64,000 nucleotides of DNA from NCBI RefSeq assembly GCF_000695095.2, contig NZ_CP011454.1:4278001-4342000 (forward strand), written 5' to 3'. This document shows, in pieces, positions 43,303-52,298 of the stretch. This DNA is from Gemmatimonas phototrophica. GTDB taxonomy: Bacteria; Gemmatimonadota; Gemmatimonadetes; Gemmatimonadales; Gemmatimonadaceae. The first letter of the stretch is position 1, and the number at the start of each line of letters is the position of its first letter. The notes beneath the pieces were generated by a model, which saw only the letters and a list, made by a program, of their open reading frames with translations, had not been told where the DNA came from and made no database searches. The translations under genes were made by a program, and so were the position numbers.

Positions 43303-43944
43303 TCACCACGGCCGTGCCACGACACAGGTGTGGGCGTGCCCGTGCCGTCCGTCAAACTTCATGGCCACGACTTCAAAGCCGGCGTCGTGCAGCATCTCGA
43401 CGATGGCCTCATCGCTGTAGATCCGAAATCCGTGGGAAGACACCGGTAGACGCTCCATGTGGGACTGGGGACGGTACGCGAGGACCAGCGAACCGGTTGA
43501 CCTTAAAACGCGCCGGATTTCCGTCAACACGCCTACCGGCGACTCCCAGAAATACAGCGTATTGACGGTCAGCACCTTATCGAAGGTCGCATCACTCCAC
43601 GGGAGGGTCGACGCGTCACCGGCCACAAGGGCCAGCCGGCCCGCACGCAGCTCCGGGACATGCGAAGCCCGGGCGGCAGCCAACATTGTCTCGGAGCGCT
43701 CCATACCGGTCACGCGGCCGGCACTCACGCGCTGCAGCAGCATCGGCAGCGTTTTGCCGCCACCAAATCCGATCTCGAGCACATGCTCGTGCGACTCGAG
43801 GGCCAGCAACGCAATACTCTGCTCATTCATATCCGCGTTGACCGAATTCATCACGGTGCCCATGACCCGCCCCCAGAGGCCCCGGGGTTCAGCCAGCTGG
43901 GCCGCGGCATGCCGAGCCATCGCATCCCGCCAGTGGCCAATCAT
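43303..43944 (-). CDS. Class I SAM-dependent methyltransferase
   Basis: A 213-residue methyltransferase. Motif I is VLEIGFGGGKTLPML (about 55-69), motif II around LALVAGDASTLPW, and post-motif II TVNTLYFWESP, typical of the UbiE/small-molecule branch. The substrate is unknown. The ATG overlaps the stop codon of the DUF4386 gene upstream (ATGA), so it is the last gene of a translationally coupled operon. The frame extends to 44025 but homology starts after 43944. Confidence 0.82.
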   Translation of the reverse strand: MIGHWRDAMARHAAAQLAEPRGLWGRVMGTVMNSVNADMNEQSIALLALESHEHVLEIGFGGGKTLPMLLQRVSAGRVTGMERSETMLAAARASHVPELRAGRLALVAGDASTLPWSDATFDKVLTVNTLYFWESPVGVLTEIRRVLRSTGSLVLAYRPQSHMERLPVSSHGFRIYSDEAIVEMLHDAGFEVVAMKFDGRHGHAHTCVVARPW

Positions 43945-44705
43945 GCCAGTCTCTCGGCGTGCGAAGTCGTGGGAGTGTGCGATACGCGTAGGCGCATGAG
44001 CGCGATGCCCCACACAATCAACCACAGCGGCAACAGGGCATTGTTCGCATCAGCCATCAGCGATACCGCCGGCGTCACATTGCGCCACATCGCCACCAGC
44101 CCCACCACACCAGCCAGCACTCCAAACCCACTTACCCACCGTGGAAGCTGCCGGTCCAGCCACGCGACCCCACTGAACAACACGAACGCCAGGTTTAACA
44201 TCAGCTCCCCGAAAAACTCGCCCACATACCGCCCGAGCATGGTGTTGAGCCCATCGAATAGCGCCGTCAGTACCACTTGCTGATCGGATGACGCCGTAGC
44301 CCACGTACGCGCCAACTCCCACTGAATACTGGGCCACCGCACCAGTCCCGCCGTCATGAACAGCGCCGACAACAGCGCCGCCGCCGAAGCCAGTCGCACC
44401 ACGCTGCGGTGCCTCGGCATGGCGTGTACCGCCGAGAGCCCAGCTGCTGCCGGCACCAGCAGCAGTGGAATGGCCGCATATAGCGCCCAGATGGCGCGCC
44501 CTTCGCTGCCCAGCGCCAACAGGCGCGGCAGCACTTCGGCGGCCGATCGGTCGAGAATGTCCGGGTAGTCAAACCGGCCGGCCAACAGGGCAAAGACCAC
44601 GATGAATCCCACCGCTGCACTGAACAGCGACAGGCCGGCCATTCGGCCGCCCGACTGTTCGGGCGATAACCGACCGTTTCCCGTATCCGAGGTTCCATGG
44701 CTCAT
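43941..44705 (-). CDS. DUF4386-family integral membrane protein
   Basis: A 254-residue protein with seven or eight membrane segments, starting about residue 22 (MAGLSLFSAAVGFIVVFALL) and ending LLPLWLIVWGIALM. The GGRMAG-type entry and FGELMLNLAFVLFSGVAW fit the DUF4386 family, which has no known function. It overlaps both neighbours by four bases (cupin upstream, methyltransferase downstream). Confidence 0.75.
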   Translation of the reverse strand: MSHGTSDTGNGRLSPEQSGGRMAGLSLFSAAVGFIVVFALLAGRFDYPDILDRSAAEVLPRLLALGSEGRAIWALYAAIPLLLVPAAAGLSAVHAMPRHRSVVRLASAAALLSALFMTAGLVRWPSIQWELARTWATASSDQQVVLTALFDGLNTMLGRYVGEFFGELMLNLAFVLFSGVAWLDRQLPRWVSGFGVLAGVVGLVAMWRNVTPAVSLMADANNALLPLWLIVWGIALMRLRVSHTPTTSHAERLA

Positions 44706-45292
44706 GCGACCGCCCCTCCCACGGACACCGGCGTGGTGACGCTTTCATAGACGCGCAACGCGGAAAACACGCCAAGCAGCTCGCCGAGTCCAACCAGCAG
44801 GGTGAGCAACACGCCCTGCACACCACTGGGCATCCCCACAAACCGGAAGTCCGCGTCCTGGAGACAGCGAGCCAGAAACAGAAGGTTCCGTGGCTGCCCA
44901 CTGGAACGGGCGAGACCGGTATTCGCCAATCCGTACCAGGTTCGCAGGAACCGTTCAAACTGTCCGGGAGACCGGATCAGGGTGACAAAGCGGACCCACG
45001 TATTGGAGGAATTGGTAAAGGCGTGCGCCTGCCCCGGGGTCACTTCCACTGCATCACCGGCCAGCAAGGTGAGTGATCGCCCCTCCACCGTCATTTGCAG
45101 CGCGCCTTCCAGCACCTCAAACCGTTCGACCAGATGCGTGTGCCGATGCAGCGGCGGGCCCTCCGTGTGCGGCGGCAAGTCAAACTGCACCTCCAGCAGC
45201 GATCCGTCCGCGTCACGCTCCCGCCGCAACACCACCATGCGCTCGCCGGTCACGCGGTTCTCGAGTGCGGTGCATTCGGATTGCGGGCTCAC
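44702..45292 (-). CDS. Cupin-domain protein with C-terminal membrane segment
   Basis: A 196-residue protein. A cupin barrel covers about 15-110 with the metal motif PLHRHTHLVERFEVLEG and AHAFTN. The C-terminus (about 150-175, GVQGVLLTLLVGLGELLGVFSAL) is a hydrophobic hairpin. It starts at GTG overlapping the stop of the upstream barrel gene (GTGA). The ligand is unknown; it may sense or bind a small molecule at the membrane. Confidence 0.75.
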   Translation of the reverse strand: MSPQSECTALENRVTGERMVVLRRERDADGSLLEVQFDLPPHTEGPPLHRHTHLVERFEVLEGALQMTVEGRSLTLLAGDAVEVTPGQAHAFTNSSNTWVRFVTLIRSPGQFERFLRTWYGLANTGLARSSGQPRNLLFLARCLQDADFRFVGMPSGVQGVLLTLLVGLGELLGVFSALRVYESVTTPVSVGGAVA

Positions 45293-45750
45293 CGTTTCCC
45301 CCCGAGCCGCACATCCAGGCCTACGGTAGGATTGACGCGTAGTTCGCCATCGAACGTGTTCAGCATGCCCACTCCCAGACGACCGGCCACCGGCCCGCCC
45401 AAACGGCCACGGACCCCGGCATCCGTGAAAATTCCACTCTTGAAGCGCTTATCGAGGCTCACCGCCACGCTGGGCGACACGTACAACGCCGTGCGTTCGG
45501 CCGAGGTGTAGAACGTGGTACCAAACCGCAAAAAGTTGGTGTTCTTCCCCTTCGTTTCGTTATCGGCCTTGAGAATGGTGGGGTAGAAGCCAGCGTGCAC
45601 ACCAATCTTGCCAAAGCGCAGCTCGATACCCGAGGACGGGTTCCGGAACACCGTGAGGTACACCTGTGGGCCATTGCCTTGCTGGGCTTCGGCGGAATGC
45701 GGAGCCAACAACACGAGTACGAGGGCAGCGGGAATCAGGGAGCGCAACAT
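45289..45750 (-). CDS. Small outer-membrane beta-barrel-like protein
   Basis: A 153-residue exported protein. A signal peptide (to about residue 22) is followed by alternating strands (IELRFGKIGVHAGFYPTI, NFLRFGTTFYTS, ALYVSPSVAVSLD, GRLGVGMLN) ending in VGLDVRLGGKR. The pattern suggests a six- or eight-strand barrel. It is the first gene of the coupled operon with cupin, DUF4386 and methyltransferase. Start 45750 precedes the signal peptide. Confidence 0.6.
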   Translation of the reverse strand: MLRSLIPAALVLVLLAPHSAEAQQGNGPQVYLTVFRNPSSGIELRFGKIGVHAGFYPTILKADNETKGKNTNFLRFGTTFYTSAERTALYVSPSVAVSLDKRFKSGIFTDAGVRGRLGGPVAGRLGVGMLNTFDGELRVNPTVGLDVRLGGKR

Positions 45751-46076
45751 GGGGAGTCCTGTGTGGGTGAACCGCAGCGCCCGATGCAGCTGCGGGTTAC
45801 TCACAAGGCTATGGTTCGGCGGGGTGGCGTACCCTGACCGGTCGCGCCAAGGCGTTGACCTATTGCGCCAGCTTTTTCGCCGGCGTTGCGCGTTGAGCGA
45901 AGCCGCCGCTCTTGACCGGGCATTCGACCCTCGCCCGACAGCATGCCCGAGAGACGTCGCAGGAACAAAATGAACAACTCATCATGTCAATCGATCACTT
46001 CTGCTGCCCCACAGCGTGGCACAGACTCTATCTTTTAGTGTTCCCGTGCTGTAACGGACGTCACCGCAGGTAACGC
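45751..46076. other. Divergent intergenic region, nothing recognised
   Basis: A 326-bp spacer between the barrel-led operon and the Ser/Thr kinase gene. It must hold two promoters. A lower-GC stretch near 45965-46040 may be the kinase promoter, but no clear hexamers, RNA gene or repeat were seen. Confidence 0.4.
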
Positions 46077-48599
46077 ATGGCTGAGATCCTTGAGACGCTG
46101 CAACTGCGTCTGGAAGGGAAATATCGGGTAGAGCGAGAATTGGGACGCGGCGGCATGGCCACCGTGTACTACGCGCACGACCTCGTGCACGACCGCGAAG
46201 TGGCCATCAAGGTGCTGAATCCCGAGCTGTCGGCCACCATTGGGGCGGAACGGTTCAACCGGGAAATTACCCTCGCTTCGCGGCTCAACCACCCGCATAT
46301 CCTCGGCTTTTACGAGTCCGGTCAGGCCGACAACCTGCTGTACTACGTGATGCCCTTTGTGCGCGGCGAAGCGCTGCGCGACAAAATTGATCGCGAAGGA
46401 CAGCTCGGTGTTGCCGATGCCGTGCGCATCATCAAGGAAGTCGCCAGCGCCCTCGGCCACGCGCACGAGCAGAACGTGGTGCACCGCGACGTGAAGCCGG
46501 AAAACATCCTGCTCCTCGAAAACGGGCACGCGCTGGTGGCCGACTTCGGTATTGCGCGGGCCGCCACCGAAGGCGACGCACAAAAGCTCACGCAGACGGG
46601 CATGGCCATTGGCACGCCTGTGTACATGAGCCCCGAGCAGTCCACCGGCGAAAAGGTGGGGCCCGCCGCCGATATCTACAGCCTGGGCTGCGTGCTGTAC
46701 GAAATGCTGAGTGGCGAACCGCCGTTCACCGGCAAGAACGCCATGGCCATCATGGCGCGACACGCCATGGAAACGGTGCCGGCCATTCGCATCGTGCGCT
46801 CGTCGGTGTCGGAAGAAATTGAAGAAGCGATCTTCGCCGCGCTGGAGAAGTCACCGGTGGATCGCCCCAAGACGTGCGACGAGTTCATCGAAATTCTCGG
46901 CACGCCCATGGGTGAAACCACCATGCGCCGCGCCTCGCGCATGACCACCACGCGGCGCATTCCCACTCCCATTCCGCTGCCGCCAACACCCTGGTACAAG
47001 AAGACCGGCGTGATGGTGGGGGCTGTCGCAGTGCTTGCCCTGGGCGGCGCTGCGGCGTGGAAGTTCAGCGCCGGATCGGCACCCACACAGCTGGGCGCCG
47101 AGGCGCGCAGCATTGCCGTGCTCTACTTCGACAACGATACCAAGGACGCATCGCTCGGCTTCCTCGCCGACGGTATCACCGAAGCCGTGATTTCGTCGTT
47201 GAGCGGCATTGAGAAGCTCGACGTCGTGTCGCGCAGTGGCTCCGAACAGTTCCGCGGCAGCACCGCACCGACCGACAGCATTGCCACCACACTTGATGTT
47301 GGCGTACTGGTCAAGGGCAATCTCGAAAAGGACGGCGACAAGATTCGCGTGAACGTACGCCTGATTGATCGCAGCAACGCGGAGCTGGGACGCGGCAAGG
47401 TGGGGCCGTTTGTCGCCACCTCACTCTCGCTGCGCGACAGTGTGGCGGCGCAGGTGGCGGAACTCATTCGCGACCGCCTGGGCACCGAGATCAAGTTGCG
47501 GGAACAGCGCGATGCTACGCGCAACGAAGCCGCCTGGCTGGCGGTGCAGCGCGCCGAAGCCGGACGCAAACGGTTTGAGGCGGCGTTCGGGTCGGGTGAT
47601 GTGGCCAAGGCCGCCGAGGAACAGCGCGCCATTGATTCACTGCTCATTGACGCGGCGCGCTTGGACCCGCGCTGGGCCACGCCGCTCAATCTGCGCGCCA
47701 CTGTGGCGTACTACGTGGCGCGACGGAACACCGACTTTGATGTCAAACGGCAGGCCGTGGATTCCGGGCTGGTGTGGGCCAATGAATCGCTCACTCGCTC
47801 GGTGGACAACCCCGACGGCCTCGAGATGCGTGGCAATCTCACGTACTTCCGCGCCATCAGTGGGCTCGAAACCGACGGCAGCAAGATCACGGCCGGCATT
47901 GACGCGGCGCGCCAGGATCTCGAAAAGGCCACGCAGGTGAACCCGTCACAGGCGGGCGCGTGGAGCACGCTGTCGCACCTGTATACGCGCATCCCCGGCG
48001 CCTCCACCGAAGTCATCAACGCCGCCGACAAGGCACTGTCGGCCGATGCATTTCTGGCCAACGCCGCGGTGGTGTACGACCGCGTCTTCACCACCGCGTA
48101 CGATCAGGAAGCGTTTGACCTCAAGGCTGCGCCGTACTGCGAAAAGATGGCTAAGCGCTTCAAGGGCACCCTGAACGCGTATCGCTGTCAGCTCATGATG
48201 ATGACCATCCCCAAGCCCAAAAATCCCGACGTCGCGCGGGCCTGGGCGCTGGCCGACAGTGCGGTGACCGCCGCCCCGCAGGTGCAGCAGCCGGTGCAGC
48301 GGCTGGTGATGAACATGTACGTGGCCGCTGTGCTGGTGAAAGCCGGCCTCAAGGACAGCGCCAAGGCCGTCGCCGACCGGTCGCGCGGTGATGGGCAGAC
48401 CGACCCCAAGCGCGAAACGATGCTGCGCGGCGGTTACGTGTACGCGTTGCTGGGCGATACCACTGCCGCCGCCGCCGCCCTCAAGGAGTATCTCGCGGCC
48501 AACGAAGACCGCCGCGACTCCTTCCGCGCCGACGCCGGCTGGTGGTTCAGGCCGGTGCAGAACAGCCCGAAATTCCGAGCCATTATTGGCGGGTCATAA
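46077..48599 (+). CDS. Ser/Thr protein kinase with TolB-like and TPR sensor
   Basis: An 840-residue transmembrane PASTA-less Hanks-type kinase. The kinase domain (about 15-275) has LGRGGMATVY, VAIKVL (Lys about 44), VVHRDVKPENILL (about 137) and DFGIARA, so it should be active. A membrane segment lies near 312-330. The extracytoplasmic part opens with a TolB-N/FlgO-like domain (SIAVLYFDNDTKDASLGFLADGITEAV, about 345-460) and continues as TPR-like helices to the end. This plan is common in Gemmatimonadota and Acidobacteriota. The target is unknown. Confidence 0.9.
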   Translation: MAEILETLQLRLEGKYRVERELGRGGMATVYYAHDLVHDREVAIKVLNPELSATIGAERFNREITLASRLNHPHILGFYESGQADNLLYYVMPFVRGEALRDKIDREGQLGVADAVRIIKEVASALGHAHEQNVVHRDVKPENILLLENGHALVADFGIARAATEGDAQKLTQTGMAIGTPVYMSPEQSTGEKVGPAADIYSLGCVLYEMLSGEPPFTGKNAMAIMARHAMETVPAIRIVRSSVSEEIEEAIFAALEKSPVDRPKTCDEFIEILGTPMGETTMRRASRMTTTRRIPTPIPLPPTPWYKKTGVMVGAVAVLALGGAAAWKFSAGSAPTQLGAEARSIAVLYFDNDTKDASLGFLADGITEAVISSLSGIEKLDVVSRSGSEQFRGSTAPTDSIATTLDVGVLVKGNLEKDGDKIRVNVRLIDRSNAELGRGKVGPFVATSLSLRDSVAAQVAELIRDRLGTEIKLREQRDATRNEAAWLAVQRAEAGRKRFEAAFGSGDVAKAAEEQRAIDSLLIDAARLDPRWATPLNLRATVAYYVARRNTDFDVKRQAVDSGLVWANESLTRSVDNPDGLEMRGNLTYFRAISGLETDGSKITAGIDAARQDLEKATQVNPSQAGAWSTLSHLYTRIPGASTEVINAADKALSADAFLANAAVVYDRVFTTAYDQEAFDLKAAPYCEKMAKRFKGTLNAYRCQLMMMTIPKPKNPDVARAWALADSAVTAAPQVQQPVQRLVMNMYVAAVLVKAGLKDSAKAVADRSRGDGQTDPKRETMLRGGYVYALLGDTTAAAAALKEYLAANEDRRDSFRADAGWWFRPVQNSPKFRAIIGGS

Positions 48600-48795
48600 C
48601 CCGCCCACTCGGCGCCCCGCCCACCCGGCGGCCGCGGAAGGCTGACGCCGTCACAGCGCTGTTACTCAAATGAGAAAGCGTTCACTAGGACTGTCACAAT
48701 GTGAGTGACAGCTTGGAGATTCAGCGTGCCGTATCACGCATTGGCCGACTGCCCGGTTGGCACGTGATCGACGACGAATTTCTGGAGGCAATCCC

Positions 48796-51195
48796 ATGCG
48801 CCGTTTTGCATTGTTGTTGTGTGTGTCCGCGCTGGCGCTCGCCAGCGCCTGCTCCGACCGGAGTACGTCGCCAACCGCCGACGCCACCGCTCGTCGCTCC
48901 CTGACGCCGGTCCCGGTGTGCCTCACCGCCACCGAAATCGACGCCCTCATTGATGCCGCCTTCGTGGATGGCTCCCCCGACGAGCAGTCCGCGCTCGGCA
49001 AGTGGGACAACATCAAGAAGCAGCGCGCCGCCGGTGATCGCGAGGAGGTCATTCAGGAGAAGACCATCGACCTGGTGGACTTCATGCTGACCAAGAAGCA
49101 GCAGGGCAAGCTGCTGGCCGAGGCCAATCCGACCACGCTGGCCGCGTTTGCCGACCTGATCAACGCGCTCTTCTGCTACGCCAACCTCGGGCAGTACTAC
49201 TTCCCGGGCGGCGATGCCTGGTTCATCTACCCCACCGACGACGCGCAAACGGTTGAACGGGAAGATGGGCAGGCGGCCATGCGGCTGCCGGCCAACGCCG
49301 TGTTCACCCCCACGCTGGTGACCATCACCCCCACCAGCACGGTGCTCAACACCAAGCTGGACAAGTACCCGCAGAACTTCGAATTCTCGAAGTATCCGGC
49401 CAATGAGCCGTTCGCGAAGTTCGTCATCACCGAAGTGTGTGCCGAGACCCCCTCTCCGGAGATTTTCGAAGAGCTGGTGCTGGGGCACAACAAGGCCGAC
49501 GGCAGCTTCGAACTGCTCCCGGAAGTGCCGTCGCTGCTCACCCGCTGCGCCACTACGCAGGCCAGTGTCCCGGCCAGCATCACCGATCGGCTGCTCAATC
49601 TCGTGTTGCCGCGCAAGCTGCACGCGGCGGTCATGTTTGGCGGCGGTGGCGTAGCCGGTTCGGTGCTGGAGCTCAGCCCCATTGGCCCGGTGGATCCACG
49701 CGTCAACGTGAGCGCCAACGCCAGCAGCACCACGGCGCCCATTGGCTCGCTGGTGTCGCCGTCGCCCATGGTGACCCTTACCACGCCCAACGGCGTGCCG
49801 CTCGATGGCATTCGCGTGGACTTCACCACGCTCGCTGACAGCTATGCCCTGGGCGCCACGGTCTCGCCGAGCAATCGCCTGACCATGGACGCCACCATCA
49901 GCAACGATTCGGCGGGTACGGCCAGCGCGACCTGGCGGCTGGGTACGGCGTTGGGCACGTACGGCCTGAGCGCCACGCCGCAGATTGGAGGCACGGTGGC
50001 GGTGCCGGGCGTGGAATTCATCCCGGCGCTGCGCACCTTCGAAGCCACGTCCACCCCGCCCGCACAGCTGGTGGTAACACAGGGACCGGCCACCGGCGCG
50101 TCGTTTGTCGCGGGCGTTCTGCACACCCCGGCTACGATCGTGGAAGCGCGTGACGCCAGCGGCCGGTTGGTCGAAGGCTTCACCGGCACGATTACCATGA
50201 CGGCGGCCAGTGGCGCGGCGGCGCAGGCCGTGGGCGGTACGACCGCGAAGACGGCCACCAGTGGCGTGGCCACCTTCGACGATCTGTCCATCACGAAGAC
50301 CGGCACCTTCACCATGGCGCCCGCCGGCTCGTTCGACGCAACGTCGCTGGCAGCCAGCGGCGCCTATGCGGTTACCATCACGCCGGCCGCGGCCACGACC
50401 ATTACTGCCGTGAATACGGTCCCGGCCACCAGTGCCGTAAACACCGTGCTCACGCCCGTGGTGGAAGTGCGCGACCAGTACGGCAACCTGCGTCCGGGCA
50501 CCCCGGTGTACTTCACTCCCACCCCCGACGAGAACAACGTCACCCCGTCGGCGGCCACCACGCTGTCGCCGTCGGGGCAGGCGTCCACGCAGTGGACGGT
50601 GCTCTTCGGCACCAACACGCTGTTCGCCGCGCTCGATCCCAGCGCACAGGAAGGACGCTTTGTGGAGTTCACCACCAATGTGGCCACCTCCACGTCGGTG
50701 AGCCTCTCCTGCTCCGAGAAGGGCAACCGTGAGCCCATCAACAACTTCGCCGTGCGCCTCACCAAAGCGCCGGCGCAGGGAAACACGGTGCGCCCCATCA
50801 AGGCCGTGCAGTTCTACTTCTCGGTGAACGGCAACGCCAAGGCGCCCACCAACTACCCGGTAACGGTGGCGGCCACCTATACCACAGCAGCGGGTGTTGT
50901 GGCCACGGTGACCACGCAGGAAGTGCTGGCGTTGCGGGGCAGTGCCTCCGAAGATCTGGCCGGCCGCTTCACCTTCCTCACGCCGTTCACCCCCCGGTCG
51001 AATACGCCGGTCATCTTCAAGTTCACCGGCCCCGCGATCAGCAACGAGATCCGGTTCAACGTGGGACCGTGTCAGCCGGGCGACCGGAACTGCCGCTCCA
51101 GGTGCGAGGCCAAGACCATCAGCAGCACCGGCTTCAATCTGTTCGCCAACCCCATCGTGCGGGAAAGCATGAAGTTCGACCTGTTCAGCAACTGA
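48796..51195 (+). CDS. Large Ig-like lipoprotein
   Basis: A 799-residue exported lipoprotein (lipobox ALASACSDR, Cys about 19). Residues 40-150 are helical, about 160-290 include a ZU5-like beta region (GGDAWFIYPTDDAQTVEREDGQAAMRLPANAV), and about 300-630 hold several Ig-like units (VTLTTPNGVPLDGIRVDF, IVEARDASGRLVEGFTGTITM, VVEVRDQYGNLRPGTPVYF). The C-terminus is another beta domain. The start at 48796 has a GGAGG ribosome site. Likely a cell-surface protein; no enzymatic motif is seen. A long antisense frame covers it but is not coding. Confidence 0.7.
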   Translation: MRRFALLLCVSALALASACSDRSTSPTADATARRSLTPVPVCLTATEIDALIDAAFVDGSPDEQSALGKWDNIKKQRAAGDREEVIQEKTIDLVDFMLTKKQQGKLLAEANPTTLAAFADLINALFCYANLGQYYFPGGDAWFIYPTDDAQTVEREDGQAAMRLPANAVFTPTLVTITPTSTVLNTKLDKYPQNFEFSKYPANEPFAKFVITEVCAETPSPEIFEELVLGHNKADGSFELLPEVPSLLTRCATTQASVPASITDRLLNLVLPRKLHAAVMFGGGGVAGSVLELSPIGPVDPRVNVSANASSTTAPIGSLVSPSPMVTLTTPNGVPLDGIRVDFTTLADSYALGATVSPSNRLTMDATISNDSAGTASATWRLGTALGTYGLSATPQIGGTVAVPGVEFIPALRTFEATSTPPAQLVVTQGPATGASFVAGVLHTPATIVEARDASGRLVEGFTGTITMTAASGAAAQAVGGTTAKTATSGVATFDDLSITKTGTFTMAPAGSFDATSLAASGAYAVTITPAAATTITAVNTVPATSAVNTVLTPVVEVRDQYGNLRPGTPVYFTPTPDENNVTPSAATTLSPSGQASTQWTVLFGTNTLFAALDPSAQEGRFVEFTTNVATSTSVSLSCSEKGNREPINNFAVRLTKAPAQGNTVRPIKAVQFYFSVNGNAKAPTNYPVTVAATYTTAAGVVATVTTQEVLALRGSASEDLAGRFTFLTPFTPRSNTPVIFKFTGPAISNEIRFNVGPCQPGDRNCRSRCEAKTISSTGFNLFANPIVRESMKFDLFSN

Positions 51196-51205
51196 TGACC
51201 AGGGC

Positions 51206-51240
51206 CACGGTGACGGCGGAGCTACTCCGCCGTCACCGTG
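51206..51240. terminator. Bidirectional hairpin terminator with stop codon in the loop
   Basis: CACGGTGACGGCGGAG pairs perfectly with CTCCGCCGTCACCGTG (16 bp) around a 3-base loop, CTA. That loop is the TAG stop codon of the minus-strand oxidoreductase gene, so one arm of the hairpin encodes its last residues. It serves both convergent genes. Confidence 0.75.
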
Positions 51241-52277
51241 ATGCCGCGCACGGCATTGTTGCCGTAGCCCAGGCTGTTCCACACAATGCGCTCCGGCTGC
51301 ACGGCACCACTCGCATCAGACGCACGAGTGCGCAGCACAACAGTGCCCGCCGGGAGCATTAACGGCAGCTCGAAGGGCGTCCATGCGTACGGTGACGCCG
51401 GCGCCCCCAGTGTGGCCTCGTGCCAGGCATCGCCTACGGCGATCTCCACCCGCGTAATCGCGCCAGCGCCCGACCACGCCCAACCGCGCAGCGTAGTGTT
51501 ACACGCCGTCACCGCGTCCGGCGCCGGTGAAACAATCATGGACTTCACCAGCGCGCGCGATACGGGTGTGTGCACACCATCCACATCGTACACGTAGCGC
51601 TGCGTCTGGAAGTAGCCGGTGAACGGGGTGGTCCGCAGCTCCAGGGCCGTGAGCCACTTCACGTTGGCCATGCCGTACCAGTTGGGCACAATGAGCCGCA
51701 ACGGGGCGCCATGGTCGGGGGTGAGCAGCGCACCGTCCATGTGCGTGGCCACCAGCGTATCGGGGTGCAGTGCCACCGCCAGCGGCAGCGCGCGCGCAAA
51801 GCGCACGTCTCCTTCGGCATCATCACGAGGCCCCGCGTCGGCGCCAATGGCCACCACCTCCAGCGCGTCGGCGTGCACGCCGACACCCGCCAGCAAAGTG
51901 GCCAGCGCTACGCCCGTCCAGCGCGTGGTGCTGACGGCGCCGAATTTCCACGGCTCACCGGTGGGAACCGGGTCCATGCCCAGCCGCCAGTTGCCGGCGC
52001 ACTCCATGGTCACCAGCACCGTATGCTGGGGCATGGCCGCCAGATCGCTCAGCGAAAACACCACCGGTGACTGCACGGCGCCCAGCACCGACAGCTGCCA
52101 CCCTGCGTGCGACAGCGGCGTCTCAAAATTGCTGCGCACATACACGCTCGCCGCCGGCGTCACCGCGTGCTGCAGCTGCGGCACCGGGGTTTCCGCGCAG
52201 AGCGGATGCGCGCGCACCACATCGAGCGGAGCAGTGAGCGGCACGAACGCGGAGACTGGAGCGGGCATGTGGGTCAC
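51222..52277 (-). CDS. Sulfite-oxidase-family molybdopterin oxidoreductase
   Basis: A 351-residue protein of the SUOX/YedY fold. The molybdenum-ligand cysteine is in VTMECAGNWR (about residue 92), followed by VSTTRWTGVALATLL and GAPLRLIVPNWYGMANVKWL, which bind molybdopterin. The C-terminal dimerisation/Ig-like domain (about 240-350) is present. No signal peptide or heme domain is seen, so it may be cytoplasmic, or its start may lie elsewhere. Reaction on sulfite is not certain. Confidence 0.85.
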   Translation of the reverse strand: MTHMPAPVSAFVPLTAPLDVVRAHPLCAETPVPQLQHAVTPAASVYVRSNFETPLSHAGWQLSVLGAVQSPVVFSLSDLAAMPQHTVLVTMECAGNWRLGMDPVPTGEPWKFGAVSTTRWTGVALATLLAGVGVHADALEVVAIGADAGPRDDAEGDVRFARALPLAVALHPDTLVATHMDGALLTPDHGAPLRLIVPNWYGMANVKWLTALELRTTPFTGYFQTQRYVYDVDGVHTPVSRALVKSMIVSPAPDAVTACNTTLRGWAWSGAGAITRVEIAVGDAWHEATLGAPASPYAWTPFELPLMLPAGTVVLRTRASDASGAVQPERIVWNSLGYGNNAVRGITVTAE

Positions 52278-52298
52278 AACGGAGGGGAAAAAAGCCAG

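Noticed and set aside
48721-51282. An 853-codon open frame on the minus strand
   Set aside because: It is antisense to the Ig-like lipoprotein gene. Its translation is rich in Gly, Arg and His without domains, as expected from high-GC third positions. The plus-strand product has a lipobox, ribosome site and Ig repeats.
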